Assembly (NCBI GenBank): GCA_023014335.1
Contig: JAECYW010000004.1
Location: forward strand, 868,001 to 932,000
DNA from: Galerina marginata
Taxonomy: Eukaryota; Basidiomycota; Agaricomycetes; Agaricales; Galerinaceae
Reading direction: 5' to 3'
Length of the DNA stretch: 64,000 nucleotides
A program made the position numbers and the translations under genes. Below the pieces are notes generated by a model. That model was not told where the DNA came from and ran no database searches. It was given only the letters and a program-made list of their open reading frames with translations. Shown piece after piece: positions 43,376 to 55,420 of this stretch (the stretch's first letter is position 1; every line of letters begins with the position of its first letter).

Positions 43376-44722
43376 GGTCCAAGGAATTTGGAGATCTAGA
43401 ACTAGATTCATTTGGATGCCAAGTATGTGAAATCTCAGACTCAGTAGTATGCCTTCAAGATCTTGACTTTATATAGGATTGTGACTGATAACACTATGCT
43501 ATGACAAGATAATGTAAATAAGCCATTTTACAAGTTCTTACGTAGTAAAAGAACTTGTTTTCTGGCCTGCATAGCAGGCAGAAATGGTTTCTAACGCAAG
43601 CATTCAAAATTCTCCCACTCATACAGTGACCCTGCATGGTTTCTGTATCTCAGCCATTACTGGGCCAATTTTTATAATCCTGGTATCAAAAAATTTGTAA
43701 AAATCAGGGCCTCATTTTTCTGCTTTTTTTGAGTATAAGATCATTCTAATTGGTTCAGATTTAAGCAGACTACATATTATTCACTTATTTAACCTTTATT
43801 TATGACTTATCTTGAAAGTAAGAACTTGTTTTTGCCATGCGCAGCAATGGCCTCTGACCAAATACTTTAAAAACAGATCCAGCATACTTACTATGCAAAT
43901 TATGAATATGCTCCTGTAACAAAGTCATCTTGAGGATTTCTGGGTAAAATCAAAGATTTGAGCACAAATTTTCAAAACCTGGATAGTTCTGGACAAATCT
44001 GAGAATTGTACTTGCACTCTGAAAACGACATCTTGAGGGTTCTGTAGGCAAAATAGGATATGTAAGCTGAACATCACAAAAACCTGGAATTGCTGGACAG
44101 ACAATGGTTTTCTAGACTGGCTATGTATGCCCACAGTGTTCTGGATATCCTGGAGCAAGGTATTGTGCTGTTACAATGCAGTACTTTGTTGTCATAACTG
44201 GTGACAAGTTTACCAGAGTTGTTTTAAAACCACCTCTGGTAAGCTAAAGACCAATGCAAAAATGGCATCACATGTAAAATTCCCACAACCTAATCTGAGT
44301 ATAGGGGCTAAGCTCTCCTCCCTGCAATATTTTAATTATTTACAGTTGACAGCAACTGGCGCCATAAATCTTAATGAATAATAAATTGACTCATACAGGT
44401 ACGACAAACCTGTGCATTTCCCTATATACAGTAAATTTTATTATCTATGCCTGTAAGGAGAACTCCGCTTCTGATTTCTGAAGCTCTGATTTCCGGGTCC
44501 AACATTCTGGAGTTCCGCTCTGCTCCACCTTTCCAAATGTGATCCCAAAGGTTTCATTTTATTTATGGACTTTATTTTATTATACCACTTTTATTATTTT
44601 GCATGCAACATTTGCCCTAAAGTGCCTTTTCTTATATATACCGCTCACCTAGCATTGAGTTCCCACTTTTCCCTCTTTGGTTCCCTGCTAGGTGCATTTA
44701 GATAGATTAGATTTTTCGAGGT
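43376..44722. other. No gene seen
   Basis: AT-rich, with two loosely similar stretches (about 43530-43620 and 43820-43900, both with AGAACTTGTTTT and GCAGCAATGG/GCAGGCAGAAATGG phrases). No domain. Confidence 0.35.
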
Positions 44723-44723
44723 C

Positions 44724-45055
44724 TTTACACTCCCACTGCTTTTCCGACGGAAGTCCACCGGACTGTCCGTCGGATTTGGTGTATCCAGAATGCTCAATTT
44801 TCTGGTTTGCCCTGCTGGAATTTTCCAATGCCAGTCCAGTGCCAGTCCAGTGCCAGTCCAGCCAAACTATGAGTCTACTGGACTGTGTGGGCAGACAGTC
44901 CAATGGACTAGACACCAATTCAACAGTGAAAGTCCACCAGAACTGACCAAACTACCAATGGAAGTCCAGTGGACATCCAGTGGACTCCAATGGAATATAA
45001 CCAGTGGAAGTCCAGTGGACATCCAGTGGAAATCCAGTGGACCATAAGACAACAC
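44724..45055 (+). repeat. Left terminal and subterminal repeats of the KDZ element
   Basis: After the terminal repeat come GTCCACCGG, TGCCAGTCCAG three times in a row, and GGAAGTCCAGTGGACATCC twice. These short direct repeats are candidate transposase binding sites. Confidence 0.7.
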
Positions 45056-45512
45056 CTCTGTTATTAGTTATTATTAAGAAAAAAATTAAATTTACATAAC
45101 AATAAAAGATTTAGTTAATAGAATATGCAGAAGAGAGTAATTACATGATTTTGTGGTAGTAATATTGAGTTTTAATGGTGCACACAAGCCCCATTGTTGG
45201 GATTATGCATTTTGTTCAGTCCGCGGGGTGAACTTTGCGGGGTGGTACAGATCGTGACGTACCGCTTTTGGGAGTCACGCCCTGCAAATCCGCCGCGCAA
45301 CTTCAACTTCTTCCCACCCTTCCTCTTTCCCCCCACCACTGCCCGCTCACCCCTCACCACCCCAACGTCGTATAGGGAGCCCGTTTCGGTGACGAATGAG
45401 GTTCTGGAGCCCCACAGGTAAGCCCCGCCCCATCATATCCCCTCTATTTCGCACTGACAACGGGTACAGCAGGTTTTGTCAACCCGAAGCCTGTGTGGGG
45501 CTCACGGTAAGT
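45056..45512. other. Spacer with splice-like signals
   Basis: No gene assigned. CCCACAGGTAAGCCC at ~45411 and ACGGTAAGTT at ~45504 look like donors, so part of an untranslated leader for the accessory gene could lie here. Confidence 0.3.
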
Positions 45513-46400
45513 TAAACGACGCCCGCCATCCGCCACCTCTCGTGCCACGTCGATGACGCCCGCCATCCGCCATCCACCACCTCTCGTGCCACGTCAGCGA
45601 CGCCCGCCATCCGCCACCTCTTGTGCCACGTCGACGACGCCCGCCATCCGCCATCCACCACCTCTCACGCCACGTCGACGACGCCCGAGCGCTGCAACTC
45701 CCGCGGCGCCTGTTCGTGCCGCAACGACCCGCCGTTTCGAGCCCACCCCGCCCTTCGCGCCATGCCGCCGAAACCCGGGCGCTGCGGACACCCGCAGCGC
45801 CTGTTCGTCTCACCAACCTGCCCCGCTTCGAGCCCCACCCACCACCTCTTGTGCCACAACACCCGCAGCACCCCTTCGTCCCACCAATCCACCTGTTTCG
45901 AGCCCACCACCCTCCCTCGCTCCACGTCAACAAAACCCGGGCACTGCGACTCCCGCGGCCCCCGTTTGTGCCACAAACTGTGCCCTGTTTCGAGCCCACC
46001 ACCCTTCCTTGCTCCACGTCAACAAAGCCCAGGCGTTGCGACTCCCGCGGCCCCCGTTCGTGCCACCAACTGAGCCCCGTTTTGAGTCCACCCCCTGCCC
46101 TCGCGCCACGTCAATGAAACCCGGGCGCTACGACTCCCGCAGCCCCCGTGTGCTACCATCCCTGGCCCCGTTTCGAGCCCGCCCACCCCCCTCTTGCGCC
46201 ACGTCGACAAAACCCGGGTTGCTGCGGCTCCCGCAGCGCCTGTTCATGCCGCGATGACGCCCCGTTTCGAGCCCTACCCACCACGTCACTGACTGCGGGA
46301 CGCTGCGGCTCCCGCGGCGTCTGTTTGCGACCACGCTCCCCCGTTCCGCGCCTCACCACCTTGTTAACGTGGGCGCTGTGACTCCCGCGGTGCCGCTACC
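45513..46400 (+). repeat. GC-rich minisatellite
   Basis: 45513-45690 holds about four units of ~35-45 bp (GCCCGCCATCCGCCACCTC). From about 45735 to 46400 there are about eight ~92 bp units, each with GTTTCGAGCCCACC, then GCCACGTCAACAAAACCCGG, then GACTCCCGCGGC and CCCCGTTCGTGCC. Long open frames on both strands are by-products of the periodicity. Base composition differs sharply from the AT-rich surroundings. Confidence 0.8.
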
Positions 46401-46648
46401 ACATGCTTTCCATTCACCACATGTTTCTATGTACATACTTACCATGTAGTTACTATTAAATATTACATGATATAAAGAATTGCTGTTGTCTCAATGCCTG
46501 AAATTTTATTTAGTGGTACTTAGAAGATTTTTGACCGTTTCTGGCAGAGCTTATGTAATGAGAGTCTGACTTGACTGGATGCTTGGTCGCTTATCTCTTC
46601 CTTCATCCACCACCATCCAAGAACATCCAACACAACTGCTTGTTTGAA

Positions 46649-49192
46649 ATGCCTCCCAAATCTAAGAAGGATGTTTCTGCTCCCACCTCACCTCCTAAAG
46701 TCTGTAGGAGTGGCAGGAAAAGGACTAGATCTTCTGTTAGCTCTGCTGCTGCCAAATCTAACAAGAAAATTGTTTTGGAGGTTGAAGAGGGTGCATCTGA
46801 AGCTGAAGTTGAGGAGGAGGAGGAGGAGGAGGAGGAGGAGGAAGAGGAGGAAGAGGAGCTCACTAGTACCAAGAAAGCAAAAGGAAAGAAGGCCAAGAAG
46901 TAAGAGTGTTTAAATATTTTGGAATTTACACCCCACAGCTCAAACTTTTAACATATCAATATTGAATTATTGCTTTTTTTTTTACAGCACTCAGAAAATT
47001 CTTTGTGACAGTGGTGTACCGATTGCTCCTCCTGCCAAGCCAATCAAGGAATCAAATCAAGACAATGTTTCTGTGTATGCTTTTTATTATTTCCTATTGT
47101 TTTAATCACTTAATAATATATATTCATTGACAGCAGTGTCCCAAACGTTCCACTTGCTAAGCCAATTGAAGAATTAGGTGGAGATAAAATTTCTGCATAT
47201 GTTTTCTTACTACTTTTTATGATCATAATTATTGAATAATATATATATCAATAGCAATATTCTGACTGCTCCTTCTGTCAAACCTGTTGAAGAGTCAGTT
47301 AGAGATAATATTTCTGTGTATGTTTTTTATTGTTTTCTATTATTATAATTATTTAATAATGTATACTTCAGATCTAAGAACAATTCCGAGGATACCCCAG
47401 TTGTCTCCGCTCCGAATCCAGTGAAGTCTTTCATTTGTGAGCGGGTGACTGAAGTTTCAGATGACGATGAAGATTCCAAGGATAACAAGATGAAGGATAA
47501 AGGGAAGGCAAGGGATTTAGGGGGTGATAAAGAAACAAGTGACTCCATGACTGACAGTGATAGTGATGGCGAAGGTCAAGGCAAAAACGAGAGTGACGAG
47601 GACAGCGATGAGGACAGTGACGAGGACAGCGACGAGAATGGTGAGGAGAGCGAGGCCGAGGAGGACAAAGACAAAGTCGAGAGTGTGGATGCAGAGGACA
47701 ATAACGAGGATGGTGGTGACGTTGCAGTTGAAGGTAAGCAGGATATAGAAATGCATGGAGTTCCCGAAGAAGAATCAGTCGCAAAGTCATTTGCGACTGT
47801 ATCTGCTTCTGCCACTGCTTCTGCTCCTGCTGCTCCTGCTTTGTCTGCATCAATGGTCAATACTATTGAAACTCCTGATGACGGTGCGTTGAATAAATTT
47901 GACTGGTTAATTTTGTTTTTATTTATTTAGACATATTTAGATATGGATGTTACTCTTGAAGACCTTCAAGGAGCTAGTCGAATTACTGGTAGGTTCATTC
48001 TATCTCATATGCAACTTAATTAAAGTGCATACTTCAAGGTGGTATTGCACGTGGAAATGCGATGGGCAATAACTACAACTGGGACGACGATCCGATGACT
48101 GACTTACCTCTGTCAAAAACAAAAGGCAAAATCATCATTTTTGTTTCCAGTAATGATCCCACCACAGTCCTGCCGAGCGAGACAGTTGCATCTTTCCAGA
48201 AGAATGTACCAATGTACCTAATGTCTAGGCCTCTTTTCGGGCATCTTGGAGAAAAATGGCATGTCATAAAAAATCCCGGTCAGCTTTTCAGTTTAACTAT
48301 TTAATATTTTCTCATATAACCTAAATAGATTGTACAATTTTTGTCTATGATGCCATTTGGACTCATCTCGGATCTTTTGCTGAAATTACTTCAGTCAATG
48401 GAGATGAGGAGATTACCTGGGAAACCGAGAACAACAAGCCTATTCTTCGTGTTCTTTTGGTATTTCTGGCATTTTTTCTTCTAATTGATTTATAATTTAA
48501 TATCATTGTAGAGCAACTTCACTTTACCAGGTGTTTTGTCTAGCAACCCAGGCTCATCTGCTGTTTCTGGACTGTCTACTACTTTTGGTTCTGGTGCCAG
48601 TCTATCTGTCCAATCTTCTGCTTCTGTGCAGCCTCAGCAATCGGGACCCAAGCCAAGGCATGTTTTATCTCCCGATTTACTCGAGTTTGCCCGAATCCTT
48701 GATATACCGAAGGCACTGCATGGGACAGGTCTTACTTTGACACTTCAAGAAAACTATACACGCTATCTCGCTATGCTGGAGGCCGAGAAATTATTCAAGA
48801 AGATGGTGAAGGAGAAGACTTGGCCCGAAGGAATTCGCAAACCAAGTGCTACTGATATACAGCGCATATTTATTGGTAAATCCACTTGGCATGACTCGTG
48901 GGCCAAGACCTTTCCTCATTTGAAAAACTTTCCGGATATGGTCAAGTGGTTGGAAGACAACAACGAGCAGCTCAATAATATCGACGTGTGGGGTCTCGAA
49001 CACGCTAAGTACCATTTCGAAGATCTTATCAAGTGGATTGAAAAGGGAGGAACTTTGGCGAAGAGAAAGAAAGTTGTTGTGGCTGTGTCCACAGAGGCTG
49101 GACCATCCAATGCGCCAAAGTCGTCGAAGACACAAGCATCCAAGAAGACATCCAAGTCCAACACCGCAAAGTCCGCCAGAAACAGGAAGTAA
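46649..49192 (+). CDS. KDZ-associated acidic accessory protein, nine exons
   Basis: Exons joined in a consistent frame: 46649-46899, 46988-47074, 47134-47195, 47255-47317, 47372-47883, 47941-47988, 48039-48278, 48329-48459 and 48512-49192. The start is ATG MPPKSKKDVSAP; the stop is TAA. The N-terminus has a run of about 20 acidic residues followed by basic KKAKGKKAKK; exon 5 is another long Asp/Glu/Ser region. Exons 7-9 form the ordered part: PLFGHLGEKWHVIKNP, DAIWTHLGSFAEI, LLEFARILDIPKALHGTG and WPEGIRKPSATDIQRIF, ending in a Lys/Ser-rich tail. The alternation of acidic and basic low-complexity blocks suggests a nuclear, chromatin- or DNA-associated role, which is inference. It ends 96 bp before the transposase ATG on the same strand. 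Exons 2-4 are tandem duplicates, and exon 3 has lost its GT donor. Confidence 0.65.
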
Positions 49193-49288
49193 GTAGGCTA
49201 ATCTTGATAGCTCAAATATTTGTACCACCACCGTGCCTATCTCATAAATAACCTTTTGTACAGTAGTTTAGAATTTTGGCTTGTGTTT

Positions 49289-52200
49289 ATGCTCTGTGGT
49301 TTTCTGGACAGCTATTTTGGCAATTTGATTACTCTGGTTTATCTGCTCGCACATTCAGCATTGAGCTTTCACTTTGCTCTGCTGCTTTGGGTGTTGTTAT
49401 TGATCCCATGTGTCACAGCAAGTCTGCCAACTGCCCCTTTCCCGGACATAGACTTCAAAGACTTTAGCGACTTTATTATTGGCAACTTTGGTCAGCAAAT
49501 ATCACTACCCACAGTGATTATGGTTTTACTTTCAATGACCAACAATACAGAGCTGCTTTCTTTGCATTTTAAACAAGATGCAACAGGGTCTAAAGCAACA
49601 TCTTGGATTAAATGTCTAGCTTGTGCAATCATTGACCAACTTGGTGATGACAAAGCAGAAACTCTATTTTCTGGGTCTGAATTATCTATGTTCACCACTG
49701 CAACCACCAAAAACAGTAATGTCACATCATTATCACTAAAACTCAGCAAGTTCTCACAAATATTGGGTCTTTATCCATATAACGACAAAGATAAATTCAC
49801 GGGTACTTTGCAACATACATCTCATAGTGAAATCCAACCAGCTCTTTTAATTTGCCCAAAGTCATCTGTTTGTTTAACCAAAGGCTGTGGACGTTGTTTT
49901 TTAAAACAAAATACAGACACTAAAAACATCCCAAAAGTGACATTGATTAAAGGCACAGAGGTCTTTAAAAATGTCCAGTTGCTTTCTGGAGTCTGCAATA
50001 CTTGTGAAACTATTTATTATGCAGACCATGAGCATACACCTGCAAAAGAAGGCACAGAAGCTATGCAATTCTTTCTGAACTCTGCAAATTATCTCAAAGT
50101 TGGCCAAAAGCTGTGGGTTGACCGCCAATTCTCAAAAGCAGTGATGAGTGGAATGTACTCGTGCTCGTCAAAAGTAACGCAACAGCACGTGATCTATTCG
50201 TCTCACGGCCTCCCCCTGCAGGATGAATGCTCGACACTCTCAACACACAGAAACTATGTAGACAATATAAATGGACAATTGTAATTGCATGGATCCTCGT
50301 AATGTATAAGCAAAAATTCAAGAAGTTTGAATGCTGCCTTCAAGCTGTAGATGATATGAAATGTTTTGGTTACCTAGAAAGGATCAAGCAAATTGCGTAG
50401 CCTCCCTGCTGTCTTGCGCTAAGTTTGGGCACACAAAAATTTACAAAATAGAACTATGTAAGAGTGGCATTAAATGGATGAACTTTTCTCCACAAAAAAT
50501 TCACAGAGTCCGAAGATTTGAGGCATTGTCTTTTACATGAGAGTTATAGCGACAACCATACTCATATAGAAGCACATGCTACCAGCAGAAACAGGGTTAT
50601 TGCTTATAGAAGATCCCACTTAAATACTCTAGGAGAAATATCGAGTCTATTCTATTGTTTTTAAAGCGTGTTCATAGTGGAGATTGAACTCAATCCACAA
50701 AGTTTGAAATATGATGATCTGTGACTTTTTTTGAATTAACTTGGCCAGGCAATATTCTACATATGAAGTCTGGAGCCGGCCTGAAATTTTAACTGCATCT
50801 GATTTTAGCTATCTATTATCTCCATGCATTTTCTTGTGAGCTAATTTCTTGCGGAACAAGCTGTAGGGGCTCTGCAACTTGCTTGGTACTTTAAATTGGC
50901 CCAAATGCTCAGCCTCGCCTATAGCGTTAAGAAACAATCTAAATTCATTTAAATTTTGCGTATGTCCTACTAGGATACATGAAATTATGATTGTCCATTT
51001 AAAATTTCTACGTAGTTGCTGTGTGTCGAGAGCGTTGAGCATTCATTCCGCAGAGGGAGGCCGGGAGACGAATGGATCACGTGCTGTTGTGTTACTTTTG
51101 ATGGGCACGAGTATAATCTTCATACATCTGCATCAGCTTGGGCAAATTATTTCAATGACACCTATGACAATGATAGTGTTACACTATCTCGTCGCCAAGT
51201 TTGGGCTGCTTTTGTCCAGGAATCTACTCGGCAGGCTTCAGATCTATCAGGTGTCGACTTTATTATCCAAGATGTAGCATCAATTGAAGAAGTGACAGAG
51301 AAAGCTTTTGAGATTCTAGGAAATGATGGTTTAATTCAACCAGCAAAAGGTCATGCCTGTGCAGAATGTTCTCAACCCTATCATGCAACTTCAGATGCAA
51401 CTGCTACTAGTGCACTACTAGATCCAAATAATACTACTGCACTGCCTAATCCGAATAATAATGCTCAGAATCCTACTGCTGCACCGCCAGATCCAAATAA
51501 TAATGCTCAGAATCCCACTGCTGCACCAGATCCAGTTAATGATGCTCAGAATGCAGTTCCAGTGAAAAATGTAACTATGAGAGTACTTGATGGAATGGTG
51601 AATGGTACAAAGGTATTTTTGGTTTATTTTTGTCTATAAAATGTTTTAACATTTAATATCTAGCATTGTGCTGCTGATGGCTGTATATCTGACTTGGCAA
51701 ACTATAGAGGAGGGGCTTTTTGTCAAGTTCATGAACATGAATTTGGCAATCGATGTCGTGTCAGAGATTGTACGGGTACTTCCGTTGCTCTAACAATGGC
51801 CTGTGAAAATCACCAAAATGTTTGGAACAAGTACAAGCTGGACCACTCAGCTAGAAGTCTAGCTGGATCAAAAAGAATGTTGAACCGTCAACAAGAAAAT
51901 TTGGAATGGAATTCAAAACAGCAGTGTGAATTTCAGCCACATGATCAGCCACCTGCAGATCTTAAAAAAACCAAACATTTTTTTGGTCCTGCAACCTTTT
52001 ATTGTGTTGAAACAATCTGTTGTCCATGTGGTGTAGTTGAAGCATGGGCAAAATTTGCAAAGTCTGAATCTGAGTCAAATATCTTGGCTTTTCTAAACAA
52101 AGTGTATCCTACAAAGGAATCACGCCCAGACTATATTTGCATTGATAAAGCATGTCGGTTGCTTAAACATATTGCCAAACAAGGACACTGGCCAGAGTGG

Positions 52201-52604
52201 TCCGAAACTTCCCGATTTATAGTTGATAGTTACCACTATCAGAATCATCGCAAGACGGATATACTTTGTCGAGAATAGTGTAATCCAGCCCCTACAGATG
52301 GATCTGCTCCAAATTTGGTTATCAAAGCAAAGGCTTCTGATGGGTCAACCTATGACAAACGAGCATTTAATACTCAGGTAAAATTCTTTCCTTATAATTA
52401 TCTATATACTAATAATATTAATAGGCTTGTGAACAACTCAATGCTTGGCTAGGAGGCTTTGACTCTATTCTTAAAAGAATGACACCTCAAAACTATAACT
52501 GGTTTATACATTCAATGCTAACATATCACACAAGCAAGGTCCTTGCTCGCCAAGCCAAAAAACAAAATATTCAACAGAAGAAAGTAGAGAATGATAGTGA
52601 TTAG
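49289..52604 (+). pseudogene. KDZ transposase (CxC5, CxC6 and catalytic region), interrupted
   Basis: Exons 49289-51612 (minus the insertion at 50158-51111), 51664-52377 and 52425-52604 share one frame; the ATG at 49289 (MLCGFLDSYFG) is the first good start. The CxC5-like cluster is CPKSSVCLTKGCGRCF then GVCNTCETIYYADHEH. After the insertion comes NLHTSASAWANYFNDTY, a Pro/Asn linker, then the CxC6-like cluster HCAADGC, FCQVHEHEFGNRCRVRDC and CENH. The catalytic-type part has DYICIDKACRLLKHI, RFIVDSYHYQNH and AFNTQACEQLNAWLGGF. Two lesions: the 954 bp insertion and an in-frame TAG at 52276-52278, directly before CNPAPTDGS. KDZ transposases are thought to use a DDE-like fold; which acidic residues are catalytic was not established here. 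Confidence 0.75.
50158..51111. mobile_element. 954 bp TA-flanked element inside the transposase gene
   Basis: Ends CTCGTGCTCGTCAAAAGTAA and its inverse (GTTACTTTTGATGGGCACGAG without the last base pair exact) continue as ~140 bp diverged inverted repeats containing AGCACGTGATCTATTCGTCT. TA occurs on both sides (50156-50157 and 51112-51113), as in Tc1/mariner insertions. Removing the element and one TA leaves GMYNLHTSASA in frame. No transposase inside. Confidence 0.85.
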
Positions 52605-52639
52605 ACTGAATATATTTGATGTATTTATATTGTTGGTTT

Positions 52640-53352
52640 TGTTGTATTAAAAGTTTGTTGAAAGTCCAGTAGACTGACCAGACTAGACACAAGTCAATAA
52701 ACTAGGTAGGAAGACTAGTGGAAGTCTAGTGGATTTCCAGTGGACTGACCAAACTAAGACATCTGTCACTGAGAAGTCCATTGGAAGTCCATTGGACTGA
52801 CCAGACTAGACACTAGTCAGTCAAATAAGTAAGAAGACTGATGGAAGTCCAGTGGACTGACCAAGCTAAGACAGTCAGTGAACTAAGTAAGAAGACTGGT
52901 GGAAGTCCATTGGACTTCCAGTGGATTGGCCAGACTAGACACTAGTCAGTAAAATAAGTAGGAAGACTGATGGAAGTCCAGTGGAAGTCCAGTGGACTGA
53001 CCAAACTAAGACAGTCAGTAAACTAGATAAGAAGACTGGTGGAAGTCGAAATCCAGTGGACTAACTGAACAAGACATATCAGTCAATGGGAAGTCAATGT
53101 CCTCTGGAAGTCCACTGGAAGTCCACTGGACTGACCACACTAGACACTTGTTAGTAACCCCGGTAGAAAGTCTGATGAAAGTCCAATGAAAGTCCAGTGG
53201 ACTGGAAATACAGCTGGTTGGACAGTTTTTTAGCTTCACTGGACTGGGACCGGACTGGGACCGGACTGTGGCTAGACAAGTAGTGGACTGGAATTGGCTG
53301 GGTCTGGACAAAGTCCACTGGAGTCCGTCGGACAATGAGTGGGAGTGTAAAG
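52640..53352 (+). repeat. Right subterminal repeats and terminal repeat of the KDZ element
   Basis: More than ten copies of GGAAGTCCAGTGGACTGACC-like units, grouped into ~95-110 bp higher-order units that also carry ACTAGACACTAGTCAGT and AAGAAGACTGGTGG. The end reads GTCCGTCGGACAATGAGTGG, then the terminal repeat; the left end has the matching GGACTGTCCGTCGG phrase. Confidence 0.8.
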
Positions 53353-54215
53353 TACACGGTTTTTGGATAATGAGACCCTACTGGTAGTTTCCAATGTTTT
53401 GTTTGATTTTTGTGCCAGACTTCTTAAATGCCTATGTCAATAGCCTCTTTCTAGGTTTACATTGTCTATATTTGCAGTCTTGTCTTGTTTCTTCCATGTG
53501 ACAATATTGTTTTTGGTTTATATTTTATGTGCAGGTTTAATATGCTATTTTCACTTTGTTTTCTCTAATTTTCTTGCATTTGTGTTATATATTCTTTCTA
53601 CTTGATTTTGATCTTTTTTAATTTTACTCATATTTCCATTATAATTCTCTGTTTTTTTTTGTCATTATATTAGATTCCACCTTTACTGTTTATTTTTCAG
53701 CTTCTTTAGACATTATTCCTCTCGACTGGAACTACTGTGGGCAGTTATTCTGTGATTTCTCTTGTAATTTGAGCATTTGCTCTGTCCAGTCTTTACTCTT
53801 TGGCATTATCTGCAGTGTTGATTGTTGTTGGTTGCCTGTTCATTGCATTTTGACCCACTGGTAGTTTTTGTCGCATCAGCTTAACCAGTTGGGGGTTGCA
53901 AATCGGATAGATATAGCTACATTTAATGGTACCATCACTTGACTTGCAATTTTTACATAATAAATTTGTTTGATGATTTGAAAATAAGTGTTTAAGTTGG
54001 TTGTTAAAATCTGCTCTGGCTCTTGTTTTTTTTGAATGTTCTGCAAATTAAACCAAAATGTGTCATGTTTTGTTGTGCCAATTCTGACTTGTGTTTAACA
54101 TAGATTGGAATGCACTTAGAGATGATTTGTGGTTGAAACATTTTCTTATCTAGAAATATTTATGGAAAATTATATTGGAGGGGAAATGTTTTGGAGGTGA
54201 AGAGCAGAATCACAA
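53353..54215. other. AT-rich stretch, no gene seen
   Basis: Stop-rich on both strands and T-rich on the plus strand. No repeat noticed. Confidence 0.4.
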
Positions 54216-54284
54216 TTTACTTGACAAAAGCATCATCTGTATCAGCATAGCAGTTATATAAATTGATATGTACAGGAGCTGACA

Positions 54285-54660
54285 ACTTGGATAATCTGCT
54301 CCAACATATTCCTATGGAAGTAGATGATGCAATCATGCCAATGACTTGCTCAATGGAATTACATGTCTTGGCGATAATCTCGGAACTCAGACATTTAGCT
54401 CCAACAGATTCCCATGGAAGTAGATGATATAATGATGCCAATGACTTGCTCAATGGAATTACACATCTTGGCAAAGCTCCAACAGATTCCCATGGAAGTA
54501 GATGATGCAATCCAGCCAATGACTTGCTCTATGGAATTACATGCGTTGGTCATAATCTCAGGACTTGGACAATCAGCTTCAACATAGTCCTATGGAAGTA
54601 GATAATGCAATTGAACTCAGCACTCAAAATCCAGCCAATGACTTGCTTCACAGAATTATC
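54285..54660 (+). repeat. Tandem repeat of ~100 bp units
   Basis: Three to four units, each with CCAACAGATTCCCATGGAAG, then TAGATGATGCAAT, then CCAATGACTTGCTCAATGG. The third unit lacks the GGCGATAATCTCGGAACTC part that units one, two and four keep in some form. Confidence 0.75.
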
Positions 54661-55420
54661 TCTTCCCTAGACCCTCCAAATTAAAGCCTGATAACTTTTA
54701 GATCTCCTTCAAATGTAGCTATACATTATCTTTATAACTTTTGCACAGTCCTTTCTGTCTTTCCTATTCACTCAAACATTTATTGACTTTTTGAAAAGCT
54801 GCATCACAGTATTTTAGACTGTACCATAATAATTCACATAGTGTAGTATAATGCATAATTATCAATAGCTGGGTAGACACATAACATTCTAGTCACAGTT
54901 TTTAGGAGGGGGTGTTTTGAATATCGGGGTAAATTCTTCCTTCATAACATTATATTCTTCTTATTAAGACAAGAGGAAATATTTCAGTCACATCACAAGC
55001 ATGACTTATGGAATAAATGAATGCTATTTGGCATCACAATTTATTTGACAAAGGTAACATCTCTATCAGCACAGAAACCCAAGAGGATATAAAAAGGTTT
55101 TGAATATAAACATTTTCATGGTCAAAAATATATGCTTAGTGAAATATTTTGTGGAAATATTTGTCTGGCACCAAAAAATGTTTAGTGTAGAAAATATTAT
55201 CTGATTGGCCAATATATATTTGGTATACTGTTGATTATCGGATACTCGGACACTTAAGACCGTTTTACCTACTGCTCGCGTGATATCTGATAAAATTGTC
55301 TGGTTTTTTTTGCAATACACTTTCTTGCATGTCTACAATTCCTGTGCAAAAATTGGGATTTTTTGAAAGCCTATTTACTTTCCTACGAATATTTTGTTTT
55401 GCAGAGTCAAGGGCGAGCTG
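54661..55420. other. No gene seen; contains one copy of the dispersed motif
   Basis: AT-rich. A copy of the ATCTCTATCAGCACAG motif lies at 55033-55075, and a TATCGGATACTCGGACAC phrase at ~55238 resembles the ends of the element at 55421. Confidence 0.4.

Larger units (their letters stand above)
44723..53352 (+). mobile_element. KDZ-type DNA transposon with terminal inverted repeats
   Basis: The left end CTTTACACTCCCACT (44723) and its inverse at the right (ending 53352) bound 8.63 kb. Inside both ends lie arrays of GGAAGTCCAGTGGAC-like subterminal repeats. Two genes on the plus strand lie between: an acidic accessory protein and a transposase with the cysteine clusters named CxC5 and CxC6 in KDZ transposons. 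Flanking octamers TTCGAGGT (44715-44722) and TACACGGT (53353-53360) agree at five of eight positions, a possible decayed target duplication. KDZ elements are known mainly from fungi. Confidence 0.75.

Noticed and set aside
45502..46381. Open frames up to 234 codons in the GC-rich minisatellite
   Set aside because: Five frames on both strands are open together; this is a composition and periodicity effect, not coding.
47431..47860. Minus-strand frames of Ser/Leu or His/Pro-rich composition opposite the accessory gene
   Set aside because: They are the antisense of the Asp/Glu-rich exon 5, which fits a spliced gene with good phase on the plus strand.
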